A DNA stretch of 64,000 nt, from contig CAVUPU010000004.1 of assembly GCA_963743425.1 (NCBI GenBank), forward strand, positions 868,001-932,000. Reading direction: 5' to 3'. A model generated the notes under the pieces. It was given only the letters and a program-made list of their open reading frames with translations, had not been told where the DNA came from and did not search any database. Made by a program: the position numbers and the translations under genes. Positions 45,778 to 54,652 of the stretch are shown here, piece by piece. Numbering within the stretch: the stretch's first letter is position 1; the number at the start of each line of letters is the position of its first letter. The stretch is from JAJVID01 sp963743425 (GTDB lineage Bacteria; Acidobacteriota; Blastocatellia; RBC074).

Positions 45778-46983
45778 GGTGTAGCGGTTTTTGAAGGTCA
45801 GGTCTATCAAATTCATCATGCGCGCCCATGCGTCGTCCCAGTCGCTCGACGCAAGCGTCTCGCCCACCTGATAGAGCCATGCGTCGTAGTCGTAATCGAT
45901 CCCGCGGTTCATCAAACGCTCTGCTGCGGCGACGAATTCGTCCGTCGTGTCGGCGATCTTGACCAGGCCCTGTCGCCCGTAGAGACGCTCAACGTCGCGT
46001 ATCGAAGTGGAGATTGTGGGAACTCCGGCCGCCAGATATTCCGAGGTCTCGGCAGGGGCGATATATCTGGTCAATTCGTCGCGCGCGAACGGCGCCATCG
46101 CGACGTCCCATCCGGAGAGGTACGCGGGCAGGTCCTTGTAGTTTCTATCGCCGAGATAATGAATGTTCGGACGGCGCGGCAAGTCGACCGGATCGATCTC
46201 AACGACCGGGCCGATCATCACAATCTGCCAATCGGGCCTCGCCTTGGCGATCCCGGCCAACAACTCCCGATCCAGGCGGTCATCGATCATGCCAGAGAAC
46301 CCGAGGCGCGGGCGCCCAATGCAGGCCTGATCTACAGGCTCCGCCGTCTCGCGTCTGGCTTGGCGGAAATGTTCCAGATCAACGCCGCTCGGAAAAGGAT
46401 GGATATTGTGATGAAGGCGGCGTTTCGTTTCGTAGAGGCTGTATCCGCTGGTGAAGACCACGTCGGCGAGCTTGAACAAGTCGGCTTCGCGCTGCTTCAC
46501 GCTCGGAGGCGCGGATTTGAAGGCAGACGGTTCATCCATGCAATCGTAGACTACGAGGAGCGGATCGAGACGCCAGGTGAAGGCTATTGCCATTGGCGTG
46601 TAATACCAGAGGATGTAATCGCGGACTTGATATTCCAGGAAGAGTTCATCGAGCAGGAGCGATTGTTCCATCGCGGGCGCCTCGGCGTCATCCAGGCTTT
46701 CGCGCAGATGTGGCGTCACGACAAATACGCCGCAATCGCGCCGTCTGATGTCCAGCTCCGGGATCTTCGAGCCGAAGACCGGCTCCTCCACGAAGAAGAC
46801 CCGCCGTTCACGGGCCGACCGGCTCATCAGATGTTGCGGTCTCTGGCGCGCGAAATCCCATCGCAGGCGCGACAGGCAGACTATGTCCAGCGGATCATCG
46901 GCGCCGACCACATCGGCCTCTCCTCCCGATAGAGAGATGTAGTTTGCTTCGGCTCTGTCGCCTATATCCGCGTTGTTGTTCAT
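45754..46983 (-). CDS. Glycosyltransferase, GT-B fold (family 4-like)
   Basis: About 410 residues from ATG 46983; the frame opens at 47118, but the first 45 residues are low-complexity and neither start has a good SD. The N-terminal half includes DIVCLSRLRWDFARQRPQHL, characteristic of a group of cell-surface glycosyltransferases, and VYDCMDEPSAF. The C-terminal half holds the donor-binding region IGRPRLGFSGMIDDRLD and APAETSEYLAAGVPTISTSIRDV, with the Glu of the E-x7-E-type motif. The last residues (EDCGLRI) come from a heptamer repeat, so the native C-terminus may have been replaced. It should transfer sugar to an exopolysaccharide or envelope acceptor in the cytoplasm. Confidence 0.85.
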   Translation of the reverse strand: MNNNADIGDRAEANYISLSGGEADVVGADDPLDIVCLSRLRWDFARQRPQHLMSRSARERRVFFVEEPVFGSKIPELDIRRRDCGVFVVTPHLRESLDDAEAPAMEQSLLLDELFLEYQVRDYILWYYTPMAIAFTWRLDPLLVVYDCMDEPSAFKSAPPSVKQREADLFKLADVVFTSGYSLYETKRRLHHNIHPFPSGVDLEHFRQARRETAEPVDQACIGRPRLGFSGMIDDRLDRELLAGIAKARPDWQIVMIGPVVEIDPVDLPRRPNIHYLGDRNYKDLPAYLSGWDVAMAPFARDELTRYIAPAETSEYLAAGVPTISTSIRDVERLYGRQGLVKIADTTDEFVAAAERLMNRGIDYDYDAWLYQVGETLASSDWDDAWARMMNLIDLTFKNRYTEDCGLRI

Positions 46984-47118
46984 AATTTTAGATTTGAGCA
47001 ATGGCTGTGCCAGTATTTTTCCACGCGCCGCTTGCGGCGGAGGCTGACGCGCCGGCGCGCCGTTATTATGGAAATATTCAAGAGGCGCCGATGACTGAAG
47101 ATTTAATGGAGCGAACAT

Positions 47119-47569
47119 TGTATGTGTGATGAACGTTCTGAAGCGATATAAACTGTATGTTTGATTGATTTCCGAGGTAAACCGGTTTTAGTCTCTTTCC
47201 TCCGTCATGCCGCTTGACCCTTCCGCCGAGGGCCTCTGTCGGTAGCGTCTCTAATAGAAGCCATGGAGCGAGCTGCTGAAATATCTTCGAAGGGCAGCAC
47301 TAAACGCGCGCAAAAAATTAACTTCCCGGATCAGTACTGCGAGCGGTAGCGAGCGTGGCTCGGAAGGGAAGCCACGCTCGCTACCGCTCGCGGTACTGAT
47401 CCGGCGCTCCACCGAATCCGGGAAGTTAATTTTTTACGCGCCCTAAGCGTTATGAAATTGACATCGCCGAAGTAGCGTCAAAGCCAAACATGCGCCTCTT
47501 CAATGGCTCGGCAGTTGCAAACTTCTAGATTGTTCCGATTTTATTTTGTGAGAGGGATGATTAGGAATT
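47119..47569. other. Gene-free interval with nested palindrome
   Basis: 450 bases with no convincing coding region; the main content is the nested palindrome at 47305-47442. The rest shows nothing recognised. It separates the glycosyltransferase from the divergent baeRF-like gene. Confidence 0.5.
47305..47442. repeat. REP-like palindrome family A (copy 2) nested inside an outer inverted repeat
   Basis: The inner palindrome 47328-47402 has arms GATCAGTACTGCGAGCGGTAG (47329-47349) and the matching GCTACCGCTCGCGGTACTGATC. The outer arms CGCAAAAAATTAACTTCCCGGA (47309-47330) and its near-complement at 47415-47436 (TCCGGGAAGTTAATTTTTTACG) flank it. The inner element therefore looks inserted into an older hairpin. 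Confidence 0.8.
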
Positions 47570-48694
47570 ATGGCCCCGAACAATCTACTTGACCGGTTAG
47601 TCGCATTTGAACCCACTCCTTTTCCTGTTGTCAGCGTTTATCTCGACACACAGGCTGATCAGCATGGGCGTGACAATTTCGACGTATTTGTGCGTCGCGA
47701 ATTAAAGGCGCGGGCGAAGATCTGGACTATGCGCACGCCCGAACGCGAGAGCTTCGACCGTGACGCTGAGCGGATTAACGAATATCTGCGCGAGGAGTTG
47801 CGGCCTTCCTCCAACGGGGCGGCGATCTTCGCCTGCTCGGCGTCGCGCGATTTCTTTGAAGCCGTTCAGTTCGACGCGCCGATCGAGGAGAATCAGCTAT
47901 ACACTTCTTATCAACCGAGCGTCTATTCGCTGGCGCGCTTCATCGATCATTATCCGCCTTACATCGCGCTCGTCGCCGACACCAACGCCGCGCGTCTGTA
48001 CGTTTTCGGCGCGGGCGAGGAGCTTGAACAGCGCGACGTCGTCAGTCCGAACGTCCACCGGACGATGATCGGTGGCTGGTCGCAGGCCCGTTTTCAGAGG
48101 CATATCGACAACATCCGCATGCGCCACGCGAAAGACGTGGTCGAGGAACTCGACCGCGTAACGCGCGAGGAGAAGATCGAGCGGATCGTGCTCGCGGGAG
48201 ACGAGGTGATCATCCCGATGTTGCGCGAAGAACTCCCGCAGCGTTTGGAAGAGATGGTGATCGGCGCTCTCCGTCTGGACATCACCACGCCCGAACACGA
48301 AGTGATGCAGGCGAGCTTCGAGGCGGTGCGCGCCCACGACGCCGGGAAAGACGCCGAGAAGGTCGAGAAGTTGTTGGACAAATATCTGGGCGGAGGCTTC
48401 GCCGTGACCGGCGCGCGCGACACGCTGATCGCGCTGACGCTGGGCCAGGTCGATGAGATGCTCCTCAGCGCGTCGGAACAGGACGTGCGCGACGATCTTA
48501 CGGGGAAGGACGCAGAGCTTATTCCCGACTTTCCCGTAGCCGCCGTGGGGAATGGCGTGGCGCGCAGCGTGGTGATCGCGGATGAGTTGGTGTCGCGCGC
48601 CCGCCAGACTAACGCCGATGTGACATTCATCGAAGACGCCGCGAGATTGTCCGCATATGGCGGAGTGGGCGCCAAGCTTCGCTTCCGCCTTTAA
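47570..48694 (+). CDS. baeRF-family (bacterial eRF1-like) protein, Vms1-related
   Basis: 374 residues. The N-terminal region (FPVVSVYLDTQADQHGRD), the domain PYIALVADTNAARLYVFGAGEE and the C-terminal part FAVTGARDTLIALTLGQVDEML match bacterial archaeo-eukaryotic release-factor homologues (baeRF; Vms1/ANKZF1 superfamily). Some members release peptides from stalled ribosomes; others are annotated as host-attachment proteins. The peptidyl-tRNA hydrolysis Gln/Gly loop cannot be confirmed by eye. Soluble; single gene. Confidence 0.78.
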   Translation: MAPNNLLDRLVAFEPTPFPVVSVYLDTQADQHGRDNFDVFVRRELKARAKIWTMRTPERESFDRDAERINEYLREELRPSSNGAAIFACSASRDFFEAVQFDAPIEENQLYTSYQPSVYSLARFIDHYPPYIALVADTNAARLYVFGAGEELEQRDVVSPNVHRTMIGGWSQARFQRHIDNIRMRHAKDVVEELDRVTREEKIERIVLAGDEVIIPMLREELPQRLEEMVIGALRLDITTPEHEVMQASFEAVRAHDAGKDAEKVEKLLDKYLGGGFAVTGARDTLIALTLGQVDEMLLSASEQDVRDDLTGKDAELIPDFPVAAVGNGVARSVVIADELVSRARQTNADVTFIEDAARLSAYGGVGAKLRFRL

Positions 48695-48698
48695 AGCT

Positions 48699-48780
48699 CG
48701 TAGTCCCGCCTTTAGGCGGAAGCGTTTGGTATTGCGGAATGGATCCGTGATCGGCGCTTCCGCCTAAAGGCGGGACTACG
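48699..48780. repeat. Perfect 26-bp inverted repeat (CGTAGTCCCGCCTTTAGGCGG)
   Basis: Left arm 48699-48724 and right arm 48755-48780 are exact inverted copies with a 30-base loop. Each arm itself contains the palindrome CCGCCTTTAGGCGG, so it can fold either as one long hairpin or as two small ones. Confidence 0.88.
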
Positions 48781-48802
48781 AACAATTTCTCAAGGAGTCA
48801 TT

Positions 48803-49042
48803 ATGAGCAAGAAGAACAACGTCAATCCTGATCATTACAAGACAGCCGGGCGGGAGCGTCAGGGAGAAGACATCGTTCACGATGTTTACAAGCGTTGGTA
48901 TACGCAATCGAGATCGGTCGCCGGCGCGCGCGTCGGAAGCTTCATCCCTGGCGCTCGAGGCGAAGAATACATTTACGAGTCGCAGATCGCGGCGGAAATT
49001 GAGCGGCGAATCGATGAGGCTCATCGTAAAGGGGTCGGATAA
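48803..49042 (+). CDS. Small charged hypothetical protein
   Basis: 79 residues from ATG 48803 with SD AAGGAG. It is soluble and charged, with no membrane segment (YKTAGRERQGEDIVHDVYKRW, then YESQIAAEIERRIDEAHRKG). No family recognised. It lies downstream of the palindrome at 48699-48780 and converges with the response-regulator gene 23 bases away. Confidence 0.6.
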   Translation: MSKKNNVNPDHYKTAGRERQGEDIVHDVYKRWYTQSRSVAGARVGSFIPGARGEEYIYESQIAAEIERRIDEAHRKGVG

Positions 49043-49064
49043 GCTCGAAAGGCCGGTCCGAAAC

Positions 49065-49532
49065 TCATCTGACGCCGCTCAATTGAGGGGGAAGGGAAGC
49101 GCTCGCGAAACAACCGCGCGGCTGATTCTGCAAGCAAAGATCGGGCTGGTAACCGTTTTGATAATAATCACGCACGGTCTCTACCAGCAGGTCGAAGTCC
49201 ACGGGTTTGGACATGATCAGATCGGGAAAGTGGTTGAAGTCCAGACGCTCTTCCACATATTCAGGGGGGTAAGCCGTGACCAGAACGATCGGTATATCGG
49301 ATGTTCCGTTCACCTTGAGTCGCTCCACCAATTCGGCGCCGTCCATATCGGGCATGCCGAAATCGGTGATGATTACGAAGGGGTGATAATTTTGTGAAAG
49401 CCTCAAACCCTCTTCCGCGTTATCGGCTGTCAGCACGCAATACCCTTCGGGCGCGAGAACCTCTTTAATCAATTCAGCCTGGTCTTGATCATCATCAATG
49501 ACCACGGCAAAAGCATTCCGTTGTTTTTTCAT
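49065..49532 (-). CDS. Single-domain response regulator (REC)
   Basis: 155 residues. Receiver-domain residues are present: acidic pocket DDDQD (residues 13-17), phosphorylated Asp in ITDFGMPDMDG (about residue 57), Thr in VTAYP and Lys in MSKPVDF. There is no output domain; residues after about 130 are low complexity. It is likely phosphorylated by an unlinked histidine kinase. No kinase gene is in the window. Confidence 0.9.
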   Translation of the reverse strand: MKKQRNAFAVVIDDDQDQAELIKEVLAPEGYCVLTADNAEEGLRLSQNYHPFVIITDFGMPDMDGAELVERLKVNGTSDIPIVLVTAYPPEYVEERLDFNHFPDLIMSKPVDFDLLVETVRDYYQNGYQPDLCLQNQPRGCFASASLPPQLSGVR

Positions 49533-50487
49533 ACATCGGGCGTATTTACCTCCGGGTTATCGAACTCATAGAGTTCTTTCGATGTCGTCACGCTGCTCTT
49601 CTCCGCAACTTCCGGCGCGCAGCGCGTTGGGTGGCCCCCATGCTCCTACTCCTCTCCTTCCTAACCTCCCGTCGGAATTTCTTTGTTAAAGTCAGGACGA
49701 ATTTTAAAGAGCAAGCCACGGGTTAATTTGTTTCCAGGTGGCATAACTAAACACTGCAACTGCCATTCCCAGAGCGCCGACGCTTTGGTAGCTACGTGGA
49801 TTTTAGGCCGTAAATTCGGGCTTGAAATGCAACTTGCGCGAAGTTGCTCCGAGGTACTAACCAGGCATTGACAAGTATCAACTACTAACAACAAATCATT
49901 CGACTTCAGGTGTTCATATCTCGCCGCTGCAAAAGCGCCGCGCTTCGTTGCCGCAGAACATGCAGAGAGAGCGCCGAAGAGCGATGTTCGTATCGGAGAC
50001 AACCAATGTATCGTCGCATCTGAGAATGTGTCTTTGCATATGGCGAAGCGATTCGATTGTATACGCGTTTGAGCGCATTTTATTTGGCGCCAATGTTGCT
50101 AAGCCATTGCTAAGCGATGTCGATCGTATCAGCTTTGACGAACATTGAGCCAAAGCGAAATGAGGCGACGTCGCATTCGGGAGAATAGAGGATTGATAGC
50201 CGTCGCTCACGCCGCCTCGCGGCGCTTTCCGAACCCTGGCGCTATGATGTGGCGGGGGGTTGATGAGCGCTATGGCCGGATCAGAAGCTCTACGGGACGG
50301 GTTAGAGAGATTACGAGGCTGAGTTGAAGGGCGGTGGAATTCTGATCATAGTTGCGCTGAGGCGGCGTGGCGGCGCGTCAAGTATTCTTTCCTGGTGACA
50401 GGGAAGAACGAGGCAGGCATTGACCTTTGTCGGGATGGGTTGATGCCTGCCTAAACTATTTTAGGCAGGCAGGTAGAGATTTTGAAA
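49533..50487. other. Gene-free interval of about 950 bases
   Basis: No coding region with homology or a good SD was recognised. A perfect hairpin GCCTGCCTAAA/TTTAGGCAGGC lies at 50445-50470 (11-bp stem, 4-base loop). The heptamer element at 50491-50608 follows. Decayed sequence is possible. Confidence 0.4.
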
Positions 50488-50490
50488 CAC

Positions 50491-50605
<115 letters not shown>

Positions 50606-50608
<3 letters not shown>

Positions 50609-50815
50609 TCAGAGGTCATGCCGGAAGTAATGTTGGAAAGCATAACGGACAAATGCGCGCACAGGATATGCAGTTGTCCGGCGCGGGCGGACACGGGATA
50701 TTGCGGCGGTTACTGCATGGCCGCGAGCAAAGATCCTGACGCTGGTTCCGCATGCAGGCGCGGGCGCCCCGAATGCAAGCCTGGCGACATACCGATGTCG
50801 ACCCAATCCTCATGA
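50606..50815 (+). CDS. Metallothionein-like small Cys-rich protein
   Basis: Up to 69 residues (alternative starts at 50618 and 50630; none has a well-spaced SD). Residues about 17-50 have the bacterial SmtA-type metallothionein pattern: CAHRICSCPARADTGYCGGYC with the further Cys in SACRRG and PECKPG, eight Cys plus His. It should bind Zn, Cd or Cu thiolate clusters in the cytoplasm. Compared with the family, one CGH-type position reads RRG. The gene starts inside a heptamer repeat, so its 5' end may have been remodelled. It converges with the SRPBCC gene. Confidence 0.7.
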
Positions 50816-50819
50816 ACAA

Positions 50820-51386
50820 TCAGATCACCTCTTCGCTGGCGACGCCTTTATCGGCGGGTTTGAAGTTGCTCTCCATCCTGTGTTTGAACTGGGCCAGGTC
50901 TTCGGTGATCTGTTGCTCCGGGTTTTCGCCGAAGAGGGTGGCGATGAAGGCGCCGAGCCGTCCGCCCGGCGGGGCGTATTCCAGAGATACTCTCACCTCG
51001 GTCTCGTGCTCGGCAAAGTGAAGGAACCGCACCGAGCCTGCATTTGCGACGGTCGCGCCTTCGAGCGAACGCCAGGCGATCAACTCGTTCTCCTGATCGT
51101 GCGTGATCTCGGCGTCCCACTCGACTTTGGTTCTCACGGGCGCTTTGGCTACCCAATGCGAGCGCGTCGGGCTGAGCACGCGCACCTCCTCCAGGTGATT
51201 CATGATTTGAGGCAGGTTCCTGAAATTCCGCCAGAAATGATACAGGTCGGCGCGATCTCTGTTGATGATGACGCTCTTTTCGACCCTGATGCCGTTGATC
51301 TCAGCCACGATCCCATTCGCTTCAGCGTACTGTCGGTTCGATGACTTATTCAGGCGCGCGCCAGTCGAGTTAGTCGAGATTGCCAT
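50820..51386 (-). CDS. SRPBCC (START/Bet v1-like) superfamily protein
   Basis: 188 residues from ATG 51386. Residues about 35-170 have the SRPBCC helix-grip pattern: RVEKSVIINRDRADLYHFWRNF, then LPQIMNHLEEV and ELIAWRSLEGATVANAGSVRF, as in polyketide-cyclase/dehydrase-like proteins of unknown ligand. There is a short charged N-terminal tail. Monocistronic; function unknown. Confidence 0.82.
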   Translation of the reverse strand: MAISTNSTGARLNKSSNRQYAEANGIVAEINGIRVEKSVIINRDRADLYHFWRNFRNLPQIMNHLEEVRVLSPTRSHWVAKAPVRTKVEWDAEITHDQENELIAWRSLEGATVANAGSVRFLHFAEHETEVRVSLEYAPPGGRLGAFIATLFGENPEQQITEDLAQFKHRMESNFKPADKGVASEEVI

Positions 51387-51624
51387 ACATTACCCTTATC
51401 ATTTTTCTCTCTTACATTTTTCTGTCCGGACCGCGACGACGATCAAGACTTCAACCCGGCAACTGGTATGCCGCGCTCTTCTCAGTTCAATTCGACCGCT
51501 CGCGCCGGCGCCTTTCGCGATCTCGACTCGACCTCCAGGCGCCGCGACCTTGGCACGTCAGTTGTCAGATGCGCTAATAGGTAACAAGGAGTGAGACGAA
51601 CGGTTCCATATTTTAGGGAGTTTT

Positions 51625-52287
51625 ATGAAGAGTTCAGTCTTCTATCCTGAGACGAATGGTCATCCGCCGCCGACGGCCGAGGTCGAGATACACACGCCGG
51701 AGGGCGTGATCACAGGCCTCCTGCACAAAGCCGAAGGCGCGCTGGGCGCGATGGTGATGACCGGCGACGCCGACGGCGGATTGGACGGACCTGCGGGCCT
51801 TTACGAGCCGCTGGCCGAACAGTTGCAAAAGGCCGGGATCACGGCGTTGCGGATCGATTACCGCGAGCCGAACGATCTGCGGGAATCGATTTATGACGTG
51901 TTGGCCGGCATCGAGGCCGTGAGACAGCAGGGCGCGGAGCGGGTTGCGCTGCTCGGATGGTCATTCGGCGGCGCCGTGGTCATCACCGCTGGAGTAGCCA
52001 GCGATCTCGTCGTCGGCGTCGCGACCATCGCCTGCCAGAATTTCGGAGCCGAGATGGCGTCGGATTTGTCGCCGAAGAGCCTTCTGATTATGCACGGCAC
52101 GGACGACACGGAGATGCCGGACCAGTATTCGCGCGACCTGTATGCTCGCGCTCGCGAGCCGAAGGAGTTGGTGTTGTACTCCGGAGGCGATCACGATCTG
52201 ACGCGCCACACGGGACTGGCGCTCGATAAACTTTACGCCTGGAGCAAGAGGTTGTTGCGCGCCTCTGCCAGGGCCAGCGGGCGTTGA
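51625..52287 (+). CDS. Alpha/beta hydrolase
   Basis: 220 residues. The nucleophile elbow is GWSFGG (near residue 114), the acid is probably Asp in MHGTDDTEMP and the His lies in GGDHDL. The upstream GDADGGLDGPAGLYEPLAEQL is the oxyanion-loop region. Related to small dienelactone-hydrolase-like proteins. Substrate unknown. A similar gene follows 50 bases downstream, with a palindrome (52292-52318) between. Confidence 0.82.
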   Translation: MKSSVFYPETNGHPPPTAEVEIHTPEGVITGLLHKAEGALGAMVMTGDADGGLDGPAGLYEPLAEQLQKAGITALRIDYREPNDLRESIYDVLAGIEAVRQQGAERVALLGWSFGGAVVITAGVASDLVVGVATIACQNFGAEMASDLSPKSLLIMHGTDDTEMPDQYSRDLYARAREPKELVLYSGGDHDLTRHTGLALDKLYAWSKRLLRASARASGR

Positions 52288-52291
52288 ATGG

Positions 52292-52318
52292 GTGGGACAA
52301 GATGCCATCTTGTCCCAC
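52292..52318 (+). terminator. Palindromic hairpin between the two hydrolase genes
   Basis: GTGGGACAAGATG/CATCTTGTCCCAC form a 27-base perfect palindrome with minimal loop. There is no clear U-run, so it is probably a repeat or processing signal rather than a strong terminator. It lies 5 bases after the first hydrolase stop. Confidence 0.6.
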
Positions 52319-52336
52319 GTTCTCTGAGGAGTAGTG

Positions 52337-53053
52337 ATGCGGAAACAAAATGGCGATTATTCGGATTTGCTGGAAGTTCAGGCTCGGATTCCGGCCGGCG
52401 ACGCCGTCCTCGACGGCGACCTGATGATTCCGAGCGGCGCGAACGGGATCGCGGTATTCGCGCACGGCAGTGGGAGCAGTCGTCACAGCCCGCGCAACAG
52501 GAGCGTGGCGCGTGTTATTCGTGAAGCGGGCGTCGGCGCGCTGCTGTTCGATTTGCTCACGCGCGAAGAAGAGTCGGTAGATGTTTTTACGCGCCATCTC
52601 CGCTTCGATATCGAATTGTTGACCGCGAGATTGATCGAGGCGACGCGGTGGCTCGCCGGTCAGGAGGAGACGCGGAATTTGCGGGTCGGTTATTTCGGAT
52701 CGAGCACAGGCGCGGCGGCGGCTCTGATGGCCGCCGCCAGATTGGGCGAAGAGATCGGCGCGGTCGTTTCGCGCGGTGGGCGGCCCGATCTGGCAGGCGA
52801 CGCGTTGCCCCTGGTTAAAGCGCCGACGCTGTTGATTGTCGGCGGTCACGATGAGACGGTGATCGAATTGAATCAGGACGCTTATGCGCGGCTGCGCTGT
52901 GAAAAAGAATTGAGGGTCATTCCGGGCGCGACGCATCTGTTTGAAGAACCGGGCGCGCTCGAACAGGTCGCCGATTTCGCGGCCGCCTGGTTCAAAGAGC
53001 ATCTGCAATCGCTGCCCGCCCAAAGGAGAGCGGCGGGCGGCGCGCAGAAGTGA
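52337..53053 (+). CDS. Dienelactone-hydrolase-like alpha/beta hydrolase
   Basis: About 238 residues from ATG 52337 (GAGGA SD; GTG 52334 is possible). The pattern GIAVFAHGSGSSRHSPRNR is followed by the nucleophile elbow GYFGSSTGAAA (Ser near residue 122), VVSRGGRPDL, the acid in VGGHDE and His in GATHLFEEPGALE. This is the stand-alone form of a hydrolase often fused to phosphoribosyltransferases. Substrate unknown. It forms a pair with the preceding hydrolase. Confidence 0.82.
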   Translation: MRKQNGDYSDLLEVQARIPAGDAVLDGDLMIPSGANGIAVFAHGSGSSRHSPRNRSVARVIREAGVGALLFDLLTREEESVDVFTRHLRFDIELLTARLIEATRWLAGQEETRNLRVGYFGSSTGAAAALMAAARLGEEIGAVVSRGGRPDLAGDALPLVKAPTLLIVGGHDETVIELNQDAYARLRCEKELRVIPGATHLFEEPGALEQVADFAAAWFKEHLQSLPAQRRAAGGAQK

Positions 53054-53117
53054 TCCATCGCTTTGAGGCTTCCGGCGTCATGGCATGGCGAATCATTTTC
53101 CGGCATGAGGTTGATTT

Positions 53118-53480
53118 ATGGCGATAAACACAGGGAAATACCGGCAGCGGTTGCTGGATGAACGCGACAAACTCAAGCGGGACATCTTGGGAAGAACCGA
53201 ACTGCCGTCGTCTTTCGACACCGACGTCGTGCTCGATTCGGCGGACAGTTCGGTGCGGGAGCTTTCGATGGATCTGGAAGGCCGCCTGATGAATATGAAA
53301 AGCGACCGGCTGGAGAATATCAACGCCGCCTTGCAGCGAATCGAGCGCGGCGTTTATGGCGTATGCGTGAGGTGTAGGAAAGAGATCGATCCGAAGAGGC
53401 TCGACGCCGAACCTGCGGCGATAACCTGCATCGATTGCCTTTCCTTGAAAGAGCAAGGATTCATAGCTCCCACAATGTAG
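53118..53480 (+). CDS. DksA/TraR-family C4 zinc-finger protein
   Basis: 120 residues. Coiled-coil N-terminus (residues about 5-75: RQRLLDERDKLKRD and RLENINAALQRIERG), then a four-Cys zinc finger CVRC-x16-CIDC. The DksA coiled-coil tip motif DxxDxA is present as DSADSS, so only partly conserved. Such proteins bind the RNA polymerase secondary channel and modulate stringent-type responses. Confidence 0.88.
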   Translation: MAINTGKYRQRLLDERDKLKRDILGRTELPSSFDTDVVLDSADSSVRELSMDLEGRLMNMKSDRLENINAALQRIERGVYGVCVRCRKEIDPKRLDAEPAAITCIDCLSLKEQGFIAPTM

Positions 53481-53708
53481 GAACACTAATTGCTGTTTCG
53501 GGAAGAAGTTTGAGGTAGGTATAAATAAATCCACGCAAACTAACAGCACGTTAACTATGTACGTTACATGTCTGTATGCGGAATCGTACAAAGGAAGTAT
53601 GAAGGTCATACAGGCGCGCGAAGATGTCGAGTCAATTCTTCTTGGCCGCATTTCCCTCCGCGCTCCGAATAGCAATATTTTTTCTTATAAATCATCAAGG
53701 AGGTAGCG

Positions 53709-54501
53709 ATGATTTCATTAGCCAGAAATCGACTTCTGGCGGCGGTGCCTGAACAGGACTTTGAAAGGCTGATGGTCGGGCTTGGATCGGTTCATTTGTG
53801 TTCGGGCGATATTCTCTACCACGCTGGCGAAGAGATTCGCCACGTCTATTTTCCAGATCAGGGATTGATCTCTCTGGTGGCCACGATGATGGATGGCGCG
53901 ACGGTGGAAACGGGCATCGTCGGTAATGAAGGGATGATGGGGGTGCCGGTCCTCTTGGGCGCCAGCAGCGCCCCGTATCGCGCGATCGTTCAGGTCGAGG
54001 GACAGGCATGGCGCATGAAGGCGGACGTTCTCAAATATGAGATGCTGCGCGGCGGCGCGCTGCGCAAACGCCTGCTGCTCTACACGCAGGCTCTGATGAC
54101 CCAGATGTCGCAGATGGCCGCCTGCAACTGTCTGCATACGGTCGAAGAGCGGTTGTGCTCGCTCCTGTTGATGATCGACGACCGGCATGGACTCGAACGA
54201 ATTCTTTCTGACGCACGAAATGATCGCGGAGATGCTGGGCGCGCGACGCGCCGGAATCACCGTCGCCGCAGGCAAGCTGCGCCAGGCGGGTGTGATCAGT
54301 TACATGCGCGGCCACATTCACATCCTGGACAGGCGCAGTCTGGAGATGTGGGCCTGCGAATGTTACCGCACGATTAAAACGGAATTCGACCGACTTTTTG
54401 AGATCGAAACCGAATCGGAGTTCGAAAAGGTCCCGCCCGCTCTCCAGTGGGCCGGTTCGGGAGCGAGCGCCTACGGGCGCGAACCGATCAGGCCGACGTG
54501 A
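53709..54501 (+). pseudogene. Crp/Fnr-family regulator, frameshifted between sensor and DNA-binding domains
   Basis: A perfect SD (AAGGAGGT) precedes ATG 53709. The first frame (to about 54187) encodes a cNMP-binding-like sensor (DILYHAGEEIRHVYFP, GIVGNEGMMG) and the dimer helix. The second frame (to 54501) encodes the winged-helix part: MDSNEFFLTHEMIAEMLGARRAGITVAAGKL. The two overlap around 54185-54195, where one extra base separates DDR from DSNEFF. As written, the product lacks its DNA-binding domain. Whether this is real or a sequencing error cannot be told here. Confidence 0.82.
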
Positions 54502-54645
54502 TTGCGGATTGCGGATTGCGGATTGCGGATTGCGGATTTTATGAACCTCAATCAGCAATCTGAAATCGCAAAACTTGGAGAATCCCTTCAATCCGCAATC
54601 CGCAATCCGCAATCCGCAATCCGCAATCCGCAATCCGCAATCCGC
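54500..54645. repeat. Heptamer arrays (GGATTGC) in inverted orientation, largest example
   Basis: Five GATTGCG units (54500-54538) and eight complementary CAATCCG units (54589-54645) flank about 50 bases. It begins within the Crp/Fnr stop codon and ends 7 bases before the stop of the caspase-like gene on the other strand. Confidence 0.88.
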
Positions 54646-54652
54646 TGATCCT

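Noticed and set aside
49661..50210. Minus-strand frames of about 100 residues in the gap after the response regulator
   Set aside because: No family signature, weak starts and mutually overlapping.
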